Source: Cercis canadensis
Lineage: Eukaryota > Streptophyta > Magnoliopsida > Fabales > Fabaceae
DNA length: 64,000 nucleotides
Direction of reading: 5' to 3'
NCBI GenBank assembly: GCA_003255065.1
Contig: QAOA01001366.1
Location: 1,062,099-1,126,098 of the forward strand
A program made the translations under genes and the position numbers. Below, in pieces: positions 1-16,300 of the stretch. Positions within the stretch are counted from its first letter, which is position 1. Every line of letters starts with the position of its first letter. Below the pieces are notes generated by a model. The model did not search any database. It was not told where the DNA came from and was given only the letters and a program-made list of their open reading frames with translations.

Positions 1-736
1 ATAATAGTTTTTTTAAAGCACTTAGCAGTAGGATTTTTCCCCTTGACCAGATCCATTACGGATTAATTGATTAATTAATTAATTAATTTTTGGCCGAATA
101 TATGACAACGGATTTCACAAAGCCGGAAAATTAGGTTTGCTGTCTGTACAAAAAAACTAGATAATTCTCCGAAAGGCGGGTGTCCGTTATCACCAGTCAT
201 GTACTCCCATCTCAGCATATTAGCGCTCACTAATCACCTCAATTTGTCAAATCCACTTGTCTCTGTCGTCCGCAGCACACCGAATCCCTCCCAACCAAAT
301 CCTCGTTCCAGCACCACTCACGAAGTTTCGATTTTCAAATATTACTCTCTGCGTTTCCACTTTCCAACCTTTTATAATTTTCTCCCCCTTTTTTTCTTCC
401 TTTCGGTTTTCTTGCATTTCCGACCGGGAAATTTTTTTGGCTGGTCATATAGTATTATTTATTTCCCAGATTTGCTTTTAGTTTCCTGTGTTTTATGACC
501 TACCAATCAACTTCCCAGCTGTCAAGTTGGCTTTCATTTCTCTTTTCCAATTCCTCTCATCCTTACCAACGACCGCGAAGATAAATTAATTAAATACATG
601 AAAAGTGAGAAACTTGTCAGCAAAGTTTGATTTGTGATATGCTTTGTGGAGCTCTTGGTTGGGACTGTGCAATGCCCAACTGAGTTTGCAGCTGGAGTGA
701 GAGAAAGAGAGAAAGAAAGAAAGAAAGCAGTGAACC
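1..736. promoter_or_regulatory. Upstream region and 5' UTR of the CIPK8-like gene
   Basis: No gene is recognised here. The stretch holds a short TTAA-type simple repeat at about 62-88, pyrimidine-rich tracts around 340-420, and a GA-rich leader (about 699-728) directly before the ATG at 737. Such GA/CT-rich leaders are common in plant 5' UTRs. Short open frames in this stretch look like chance. I did not identify a convincing TATA box. Confidence 0.4.
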
Positions 737-6297
<5,561 letters not shown>

Positions 6298-6982
6298 TAA
6301 CTTCTGCTCTAACTGAAAAAGAAAAAGAGAAAAAAGTCATCTAGTTATGGACACGTATTTTTGACAAAGAGACATGCGGACATTGCATATCAAGGTTAGA
6401 GTCAGCATGTACCTTTGGCACACCCACGGTTTGCCATTCCGTATAGAAGAACAAAATTAAATTTGAAAAAGAGAAACAGGCATTTGGTATAATGGCCAAA
6501 AAAGTTTACATCTATGATTTTGTAAGGTTGGCTTTTGCTTTTGTAAATCTATCTCAGTTTATTAGTTCTTCCATTACAATTTATGCTGTAGTAAGAAGGG
6601 TGCATGGTTTTCGATTCTTGGTTGTGTTATATCAATGTTATTTCCGGTTATCAGCTTCCAGTATATGAAGTCAGCTATGTGATGTATTTTGTACAGTACT
6701 GAATTAAGTAAAGAAATGCGAAGAAATAGATTTATCCATTGTTGCCCTGTTAGAGCTAGGAAGTATCTGCTTATGGATATTCAAATAAACTCCTTTTGAC
6801 TTATAAATGTCATTAGTTTCTTGGGTTTTAGCAAGATATGAAAGATTCATATTATATTGACGAAGGAAGTGATTATTCAATGAAATAGCAGTAGTTTTGA
6901 CTTGAAACCCTACGGCTTTAGATGGAAAGCTTTCGATGGCCAATCCTTGCACTCATTAATCATAACTGCTTATCAGAGGGAA
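6298..6982. other. Convergent 3' region between the CIPK8-like and PPR-DYW genes
   Basis: Nothing coding is visible. This is presumably the 3' UTRs of the two convergent genes. The stops are 685 bp apart, so the transcripts may overlap. Confidence 0.5.
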
Positions 6983-9622
6983 TCAGAGAAATACGCCAAA
7001 ATCCCCACATAAGCATTGTCCATTGACAAATTTATGAAGCCGCTTTCTATCTCGAACGATTATTTCCCTACCAGTTAGTGTTGACACATACTTAATAAAA
7101 TTATGGCAATCCCTGCTCATTATGGTACTCTTGATAACTCTTATTGGGGAAGAGTTTGGCAAATTCTCCAACCCAAACGTAATGGCTAGCTTTTCGCTCT
7201 CATAAATGGTAGAAGAGGATGTCTTTCCCTTTTGCTCTTCTTCACTTAGTTCCATATTTTCTACTTCTTGTGACTCGTACCCTACACTCTTGGCTTTGGC
7301 TAGTAAATCTTCCAATGACTTATATAGTAGTGAACTCTGAGTATGTGCCTTGTCATTGGGTTCAAATGAATAAACCTCGTCTTTGATGCTAATCCGGCTC
7401 CAATCCTTCAATTTTCCAACTTTCTCCTCTTCCATTATCCTTCTCACTCTAGATACATCCTCAAATCGTCCAGCAGAGAGGTACATATTCAACAACAACA
7501 CATATGTCTCAGTATCTTTTGGTTTGAGACTGAGTAATTGTTCGGCAGCATAAAATCCCAATTCTAAATTCCCATGACTTTGACAACCAACAACTAAGTT
7601 TGTCCATATAAACTCACTAGGTTCAAGTTCCATTTTCTTGATAAAACTGAAAGCTTCCTCTAGCTGACCCAACCTCAAGAACATATCAATCAAGCAAACA
7701 TAATGGTCCATCACAGGCTTAATTTTATATTCCTTTTGCATCATCTGAAAGTAGTTGAGTGCTTCATCCACCATGCCAGCATGGCTACATGCAGATAGAA
7801 CACCCACAAAAGTGATCTGGTTTGGTCTAACTCCCGCTAATCTCATATCATCAAATAGCTGCAATGCTTGTTGAGACCGACCATGCTGCGCAAAACCTGT
7901 AATCATGGATGTCCATGATATCAAAGTTCTTGTAGACATCTCAACAAATGCTTTGCTTGCCCTCTCAATGCTTCCGCATTTATTGTACATATACATGAGT
8001 GAAGTTCCTACAATCACATCGGACAAGAACCCGGTTTTGATGGTCTGAGCATGAATCTGTTCCCCCTGTTCTAAAGCCACCAGTCCACTACAAACACGTA
8101 AGACACTTGACAAGGTAAATAGGTCAGGTTTCATTCCTGAACCATTCAACTTTAAGTAAAGGTTCAGTGCTTCAATTCCACTTTGGTATGCAGAAAGATT
8201 ATCACTTACAATTTCCATCATTTGGGCATGTCCAGCAATCATTGCGTTCCATGTAACCAAACTGGTATCATCCATTCCATCAAACAATATGTGAGCGTCA
8301 TCGATCCGACCACATTTGAGATATAAATACATTAAAGAATTCCTGATACGTAGGTTTGATTCATAGCCAAGTTTGGTACTCAATGAGTGAATCTGAGTCC
8401 CAAGTTCTAAGGAGAGAATTTCACAACATAAGCTCAAGACACTGGTTAAAGTAAACTCATTAGGCTCTATGTCCTCAGAAAGCATCTCAATAAAAAGTCT
8501 CAAACCTGTTATAGCTTTACCATTGTCACCGCAAGCAGAAATAGCTGCAGTCCATGAAATAACATTCTTTTCTTTGATTCTGTGAAAAGCTTTTAGAGCA
8601 GATTCCAATCTTCTACACTTGGAGTATAAGCTACAGAGGGCATTGCCAACGCTTGTGTCAGAGTCAATATGGTATTTGATTATGTAAGCATAAAACTGAT
8701 CACCTAACTTTACAGAGTGCAAGGAAGAACATGCACTTAGAGCAACTGCAAGAGTGTAACTAGAAGGGTAAGCCCCTGCATCCAACATTTTTTGGAAGAC
8801 ATGGATAGCATGCTCTGGCCGTGAACTCTGAACGTAACCCACCATTAATGTGGTCCACGCAACAACATTTCTTCTGGGCATTTTGTCAAAAACTTTGCGA
8901 GCACTCTCCATGTTTCCACATTTAGCATAAACATTTAGCAGAAATGTCATTATGAAAACGTCTTCATGCATACCGGTTTTAACAATGTGACCATGAACAA
9001 TTTGTGCCTCTGAAAGAGAACTCTTGTCTATGCATTCTTGCAACAAGGGAACGTAGAAAGATGTTTCCACCTTTGTGCCCTCTTTTATCATGGAAAGTGC
9101 TTCCCTGAAGTCCAGATACCTTGGATCTAAACTTCCATCAAAATGCGTGACTCTGTAACTTTTCTGAAAAGAAATGCTTGGACTCTGGATCCATAAAATG
9201 CAGGTTAATATTGATTCAAGTGGAGGAAACTGATAGAATTCTAGTCTAGCTAAAGTCAGTAATCAATGGTGAATAAAAAAGGCAAACAAAAATTTTGAAG
9301 CCACTTTGTTGCTTTAAAAATAAATACTTTTCTGAATTAGCTCTCTATGTAGTCCAATTATATACCTGAAATGCCTGTGACACAATTAACACTTGGTAAC
9401 TTCTATACTACTTCCGCACAAAGCAAAAAGAAAAAAGAAAATGCCGGAAAACAAATATTTTGTGAATTACAGGGGAATAATTCGAAAAGAATGCATGTGA
9501 TTGAAGGTGAGGGAAGAAAAACAGAGCACCTTTTCAGTGTGAAAGGAATTTGGTGGATACTTTCTGAATTCTGGGTCGAGCTTAAGAGTTCCATTGACAG
9601 TTACCGAAGGCAAAGAAGCCAT
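6983..9622 (-). CDS. PLS-class pentatricopeptide repeat protein with degenerate DYW domain (2 exons, 757 aa)
   Basis: PLS-class PPR proteins bind organellar RNA, usually to specify C-to-U editing. Exon 1 is 9530-9622 (31 aa, starting MASLPSVTVNG) and exon 2 is 6983-9163. The intron 9164-9529 has a GT donor after GAAAAG and the acceptor TTTTCAG. The first ATG of the large open frame (9091) is internal, because in-frame sequence continues upstream (KSYRVTHFDG...) to the acceptor. About 12-15 PLS repeats are visible, with phrases such as NVVAWTTLMVGYVQ and MYNKCGSIERASKAF, followed by E/E+ motifs and a DYW-like tail of about 100 aa. The tail is abnormal: HSEKLA is replaced by ESEKLA, the CGDCH motif reads SRDCH, and the protein ends CGDFGVFL instead of DYW. 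Organelle targeting is expected but not clear from the first residues. Confidence 0.9.
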
Positions 9623-9742
9623 GAAGGGAAAGCTAGAGATAGAAGGTTGGATAAGTTGAAGAAATATGCTCCTCTGGTTGGATAAAATTGTGGAGGGAAA
9701 GGGAACCAATATCCAATATCCAATATCAACCAACTGCCGTGC

Positions 9743-9778
<36 letters not shown>

Positions 9779-10461
9779 ATTACTTTTATTTCTAAATAGA
9801 AACGGGCACACACAGGAAATTGAGGAAATTTTTTTATAAATATAAATAATAAATTTAAAATATTTTATTATTTAGTTTAATTTGTCAGAAGTTATTTGTT
9901 TTGCAATTTCTCAATTTCATTCTTGAAACTAAAACATTCTCAATTAGCTGATTGTATTTTTTCGTCCATTAGCCGCGATGTGGGAGAAGATAGAGATGCC
10001 CTGGTGGAATAAATGGTATGGTTTCATTTCTTTCTTAATTATTCCATATGTTATCAGTCCCACTCTGTCTGCAAATATATTTTATTAAGAAAGTATTTCT
10101 CATCAACAAAATGGATTCAGTTTCTGAAACTATTGATTGGGAAAAATATAATTATGGTAATGGAGATTTATTCAGGAATTCATGCTTCGCACAGCTGTTA
10201 TTTTAATTTTTCTTTTCCGGGTGAGATTTTTTTTTTTTTTTTTATGTGAATGTGATTTTCTAGATAAATAGGTACGATATATTTTTAAATAGAAATTTAT
10301 TTAGGTGATTTTAATATTTTAGAGAGGTATGTAATTTCTATTTATTTTTTAACAGATAAAATTAAATTCTAGTTATAGCGTGTCTCATACTCTCATATAT
10401 AGACTTTATGGTATTATACTTAATCATTAGCTTCACATTTGTTTTGCAGGTTGTGTCAGCT
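9623..10461. other. Spacer with T-homopolymer; no gene seen
   Basis: This is the upstream flank of the PPR-DYW gene, which is transcribed leftwards. It holds a poly-T tract of about 28 bases (9746-9773), AT-rich sequence, and a possible splice-acceptor-like TTTTGCAG ending at 10449, immediately before the hAT target site. No coding region is supported. Confidence 0.4.
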
Positions 10462-10469
10462 GTGCTAAG
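10462..10469. repeat. 8-bp target site copy 1 (GTGCTAAG)
   Basis: First of three perfect copies of GTGCTAAG (also 11371-11378 and 12650-12657). Together they bracket the two tandem elements. Confidence 0.85.
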
Positions 10470-11370
10470 TAGGGGTGTACACAACCCGGTCTACCCGAAA
10501 TAAACCGACCAATACTGACCGAAATATGACAAATCCGACGGTTCCAAATGCAGGCGGTCGAGATCGGATGGCTGAGATTCATTGAAACAATTTTATTTGG
10601 TTAGCTCAGTTTTGGGTAAGGAAAACTGAATTAAACCGATACATTGTTTGGTGCAATAGATATTGAGAGGGTGTGAAATCCTAGGGTCATTTTCAGCCCC
10701 TGGATCATTGCGAGGGGTTAATTCATCTATGGAGGTGATGCCATCGAGGTTCATAATATCTATTATGACTCTTGGTAGTCCCATTCTCACGCCACACACG
10801 CAACAAGCAACAATTAATACTGGTCTTGTTTGGTTTTCACATTGGTTAGAGTTACTCTTCTCTCTCTCCACTTTGCTTTTAAAATTTCATCTTTATCTCT
10901 TCAGCTCTTCCTCTCTTGATCTTCTCTTCTCTTCTTCTCCTGCAACAACTTATTTCTAGAGGCAAAACGGTGGAATCAACCTCCTCCACTTCAAAAAGAT
11001 CAACTTTAAGCTCCTCTACTTTATTATGTTAATATTATTTTTATTTTGCATTAAATTTTATACAAATCTGTTCAGTATTGTAAAATAGTTCTTTGATAAA
11101 ATTCAAGATTCAGCATCACATACATTTTTCATCTACACTTTTCTTCTTTTACATTTGCTATTCTTTGTTCTTTTCTTTTTTGAAAAAAATAAAACTAATA
11201 TACCAAACCCGATTTAACCCACCCGCCTATGACCAAAACCGACCAACCCGAGATTTCGATTTTTGCATAGCTTTGGTCAGTGACAGGTGAAGGTTTTTTC
11301 AACCCGAAGACATTCGATCGGATGAGGAAGGTGGCCAAAACCAACCAAACCCGACCGATGAACACCCCTA
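10470..11370. mobile_element. Non-autonomous hAT-type element 1 (901 bp)
   Basis: Begins TAGGGGTGTACA and ends TGAACACCCCTA, a 12-bp imperfect terminal inverted repeat. It is flanked on both sides by the 8-bp direct repeat GTGCTAAG, the duplication length typical of hAT transposons. Subterminal sequence is rich in ACCGACC/GGTCGG words, as expected for transposase-binding repeats. No transposase is encoded. Short open frames inside (for example 10663-10959) match nothing I know. Confidence 0.85.
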
Positions 11371-11378
11371 GTGCTAAG

Positions 11379-12649
11379 TAGGGGTGTTCATCGGTCAGGT
11401 TCGGTCAGATTTGAGGAACTATCTCACCCGACCGATGGTCATCGAATTGAGAATTTTCCCACCCGCCACCAACCACACCAAATTGAAAACCGACAAAATC
11501 AATTTGATCGGTTCTGGATTTGATCAATCGGGTTTAATCGGATTGGGAATGCAAACCAATACAAATTCAAAAATTATGAAGGAAATCCAAAAACCCAAAA
11601 CAGAACAATACGCAAACAATTTTTTTGAATTATAGCTAGATTAACAGATCACAAATGACAAACCTATACGAAATTAACAAAAAAAATGGAAGAAAATGTC
11701 AGGATGTAAGCCAAAAATAAATATTCAGACAAGAAATTAAACATACCAGGGCTTTTACTTTCGTTGTTAGCACAGTACCCCCCTTAGATCCTGCCAAAAC
11801 TACACTGTTAGACAACACCCCTGACGTGGCTTCCATGTATCGGAACAAAAATCAAACACCCCCACATTCCCTTATTTTTCTTTCTCCTCTAAAATTTATT
11901 AACTTTTAATTTTGGCTCTTCCTCACTCCTCCTCGGCCTCCAATCTTGAACAAAAACACATCGACTCTTTGTTTTCCAGCACTGGTATTGAACGTGTTGG
12001 GCAACCCATCAGTATCACCTCGTGAAGCAGAGAAGATGATGGAGTGTAGTAAGGAGGAGAACCGCAGGGTATTGAAAACGGCGTCGTCTCATTCAACTCG
12101 ATCATCATTGCTACCTCGCCCTCACTCAAGTTCAGTTCTACCCTGCCAACCACACTAACGGATTCACTGAAACAAGCCCTGTTCGTCTTCACCACACTCT
12201 CAAATTCAATCTCCGTGATGGTGCCATTGTTGGAAGCTTTGAATCCATAGCTGAGCAATCAAAAAAACAATGGTCTCTATCTAGTTTCTATTTTGCCTTG
12301 GAATTTGGAAGTATTGGGAAGGGGAGGAGAAGGGGAGGGGAAGGGGTGTGAAGCCAGATTCGAGGTCTTGGAAGAATCGAGAAATGAAGAGGAATGGGAA
12401 AGGGCCGAAGAATATTGCCCCCCAGTGTTGAACGCACCGTTTAATGAAGGAAAAAAATCCCTTACACACTCGGTCGGATCGGTCTTATTCGGTTTTACTT
12501 AGTGAAAACCGAACCGACCGGTCCAAACCAAAATTTTCAATTTCAGCCTTCCGATTCCGCCTGCCTATCATCTCTAACCGTTGGATTGGCATCAAAATGA
12601 TTTGAGTTGGTCGGGTTGTCATGGGTGCCTCGGGTTATGAACACCCCTA
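11379..12649. mobile_element. Non-autonomous hAT-type element 2 (1271 bp), tandem to element 1
   Basis: Begins TAGGGGTGTTCATCGG and ends ATGAACACCCCTA. It uses the same 8-bp duplication as element 1 (11371-11378 and 12650-12657). The interior differs from element 1 and no transposase is seen. The minus-strand frame 11923-12258 (111 aa, containing NGTITEIEFESVV) has a gene-like composition and might be captured host sequence, but I do not recognise it. ACCG/CGGT words again cluster near both ends. Confidence 0.85.
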
Positions 12650-12657
12650 GTGCTAAG

Positions 12658-13379
12658 TGTCGTTGTGAGAAAGCGCTTGGTATTGATGGCAAGGAAATGA
12701 CTAGTTTGAAGGTTGGGATGTGCTGCCTAGGCAGTGGTGGAAGAAAACAAACAGAATATTTTTATCTTTTACCAATATTCCCTACGTCCATGAACTTCCG
12801 TATCAGAGTCACGCCGCTACGCCCTCTCTCTTTCTCTCTCTCTTCCCCTTCTCCGTTCTCTATTATGTGACAAAGAGCTAAAAAGGCCGTTACCTTACCA
12901 CTTTATCTGTCAGAACTTGTAAAGTTGATGACCGTGACTGAAATGGTTTACCTCGCAGCGACAACCAGAGCTTTTTCTTGTGGGCAGTGGATTGGTGAAT
13001 TTCAGGAGTATAAAACAATTCACGTAATTAACTGATCGTGATTAACAAAAAAAAAAAAGGTCACTGATCGCTCTGATCACAACTAAAAGTTGACTTACAA
13101 CCATGTTACTAACCACTAATTTAATTCTACTCACATTTTGTTATAATGCGATTATAAACCTAAATTTTGTGGACAGGCAATAAATATGCAACTTTTATTA
13201 ATATGTAATAAAAGTCAACTGAGCATTAATCTATTATACAGAAACAAATTGCAATTATTCATAGTGGAGCCCCAAAAAAGCTTTCGTGTAGTACCTTCAA
13301 GCAAGGAGAAAAGGAAGGGCCTTGAAATATGTGGTCGGGAAAGTAAACAGTGGGAATACACAACTTACGCCATAAGCCA
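12658..13379. other. Spacer between hAT elements and SHMT gene
   Basis: No gene is supported. Directly after the third target-site copy lies a cysteine-rich open stretch. Read without the two insertions, it continues the frame of the sequence left of 10462 (VSCAKCRCEKALG...). It may be a remnant exon. The rest is AT-rich and includes the SHMT 3' UTR. Confidence 0.35.
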
Positions 13380-16300
13380 TCACTCACTGTACTTCATTGT
13401 CTCTTTTCCGAAACCAATTGTAGGAAATTGTTTAGCAAAATCCTCTACCTCATGACGGAGATTAGCAATCTCAGATAGAATTTGCGCATCTGATTGCATA
13501 GCTGCCACAAAATCCTTCAACTTGGTTCCTGAAAGTACAGTAATAAATGATAAACATACCCAGCCATGTGCTCAACATTGTAAATATCGTTATGTTCAAC
13601 TAAAATACATGTAGGTAAGGTAGAGGAAACCTTTTGTATTAGCCTTAACTTTTAAGGCCAGCTTGACTGCCGCATCAAAGAATTCAGCTACTTTAGTAAA
13701 ATCGTCCTCCATAAACCCCCTGGATGTGAGAGCAGGGGTTCCTGAAGCACCGCAAGGTAGTCTTCAACAAAATGTAATTACCCAACTTGTAAAAAAGCAG
13801 AAAAAAAGGAGAGAGAGAGAAAGACTTACCCATACGGATGCCTCCAGGAACCATGGCAGACACGTCCCCTGGAACGGTATTTTTATTGGCCGCTATGTGA
13901 ACTGATTCTAACACCTTCTCAACCCTTGAACCGTCAATGCCCTGTCAAACACAGCACCATTAGACACTGCCTTTCCATTTTGATATTCTAAAACATAAAT
14001 GTACACTTCCAATCCTATAAAGATGTCAGCATCTTTTCATATCCAATTTTAACAAATGTTTAAGTACCTAATCTCAATATTGAAACACCCAGCCACATAT
14101 ATAACTCCGGTTAACAGGACTAAAATTGTCCACTTCATAAACATTGGGGGAGTTGTTTATTTCTTTGGAAGTTCAGGAACAAGTAAAGAAGGAAATGCTC
14201 TTTGGAGGTTTGAGATGTTTCCAGTAGTTTGGGGTGGAAATTAAACATAAAACACTAATGTTATACACGAGTTTCCAACAGCTAGCTACTATGGGATAAG
14301 ATAGTCTTTTAGGCGTCAAATCCTCCAGTGATTCTATTCTCTCAATAACATTCCTTTTCGTCTATTTTTTTGTTTTAAAAAGTCCAATTCGTTAATTTCA
14401 CGTCACACCCTTCCCTGTCCCCTCTTAAAGCAAGAGGCTTGACATAGTTGAGCATAACATATCTTTTGAAGCCACTTTCCCCATTGTAATGGCTGCTAAA
14501 GGTTGTAAGCTTAAACCAATCTAGTGGAGTTGTTTTCAATAAGTTTTTCAACAAGCACATAAAAATTGGTCCAATTACGAATTCCTTTTCAACAAGTATT
14601 TACCTTGTCTCGTAAGTTCACCAACACCAAATGGTTCTCAGTTCCGCCAGATACAAGTTCGTAGCCTTTCTCTAATAAACTCTGGAGTACAATCAACACA
14701 ATGGAGTCAGCTATAACAGAAAAATCTGTCACATTACACTTAAAAAATTCATCTAGGACCTCTATGAACGAGCTTTTTTTTCCTGTAAAAATAGCACTTT
14801 TAGAAAAGCAAAAGATTCTAGCTTCTCAAATTGTTCCAGCGTTTCCCTAGAAGCTGAAAATTTTAGCCTTTCCATAAGTCGTCTTCCTACAACCACCCTC
14901 CCCCCACCCGAAAAAAAGAGAAAAAAAGAATTTTCAAGAAACAGCCCCCTGATGACTCATTGGCAATGGCTTTATAGAAACAGTGGTGAGAATAATACAA
15001 AGGCGTCCATTTTACCTGTGCAAATTTTGAGCAATTGCTGAGGACTTGCTTTTGGTAATCCTTGAATTCTGGTGTCATAGCCTACATTTATAAAAAAAGA
15101 TAAAGGAAGGAATTCGCATGAGTTAGTAGCATAACTATTCAAATGACGCATAATTATGCTTCTACAGAAAAAAATGCATATATATTTGCTAGAAAGACCA
15201 AGGTACTAGTGTTTCCTCAGCCAGTCAATTAAAAGAACCTGCTTAAGTGCAACTGCTAAGCCTGCAATTGTGTGATTGTGTGGACCACCTTGAAGTCCAG
15301 GAAAAACAGCCTGGTTAATTTTGTCTTCATAGTCATACAGTACCTGTAGATGGAGTTCAACCAGTGAAGAATTTGTTCAAGTTACCCAGCAAAGAAATCA
15401 GAAATTATTATAAAGAAGTATTAAACAAATATAGGGATTACAGGGTGAACAGATTTTTTTATTCCCTTTTTCCTTAGTTTAAAAGTTAATTTAGCATTTA
15501 AAACTCACTTCCTGCCCTTTTTTATTAATCTCCTTCACACCCTTCCTAAAGAAGATCATAGCCCCACGTGGTCCACGAAGTGACTTGTGCGTTGTGGTTG
15601 TCACAACATCTGCATAATCAAAAGGAGAAGGAATAACACCTGCAGCAACCAATCCACTGATGTGTGCCATATCAGCCAATAGAATTGCCTTCTGTTTATC
15701 ACAGACCTATCCAGAATCAAGCATTAAAAAAATACAACATCATCGTTACTGAATCTTTCTAAACATCAAATAGTTAAAGATCTTCACCAATGGATAATCA
15801 TTAAGTTAAGTGCTGCAGTCAAATATAGTTTACCTTGCGAACACGTGCATAGTCATAAAGGCGAGCATAAGCGCTAGCACCAGCAACTATTAGTTTTGGC
15901 CTAAATAGTGCAGCACTTTTCTCCAACTGCATATATTAAATGAGTCAAACCATATTGGACAAGTCTAAACCCAGAGTATGCATAAGCCTTTGTAAATAAG
16001 AGCTAATCTAATCCTTCACCATGTTCAGAAAACCCCTTTTTCCTCATTTCTTAGAGAAATTTCTAGATGTAATAATCTAGAACAGATACCAGAATGGTGA
16101 ATGCTGCAGCACCCACCCAGTGAAAGATTTGAACTGATTCCAGTTTGTAGAGGATTTGAATGAGCATGTATTGGCGTAGGAAGATGTAATGATATGCATA
16201 AAATAAAACATTGGGATTCTTTTCATCTGAAAAAGTAAGATTTAAAATTTGAAATTCATGAAAAACAACCGGCGAAATTTGATCTCCATATCTCAACAAT

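Noticed and set aside
199..498. Open frames at the far left
   Set aside because: Low-complexity, phenylalanine- and proline-rich translation of CT-rich promoter/leader DNA; no family likeness.
12607..12870. 87-aa plus-strand frame as a gene
   Set aside because: It starts inside the hAT-type element and ends in CT-rich low-complexity DNA; only a short middle part might be an old exon.
15491..15679. 62-aa frame [14 protein letters not shown] as a separate gene
   Set aside because: It is exon 9 of the SHMT gene read into the intron.
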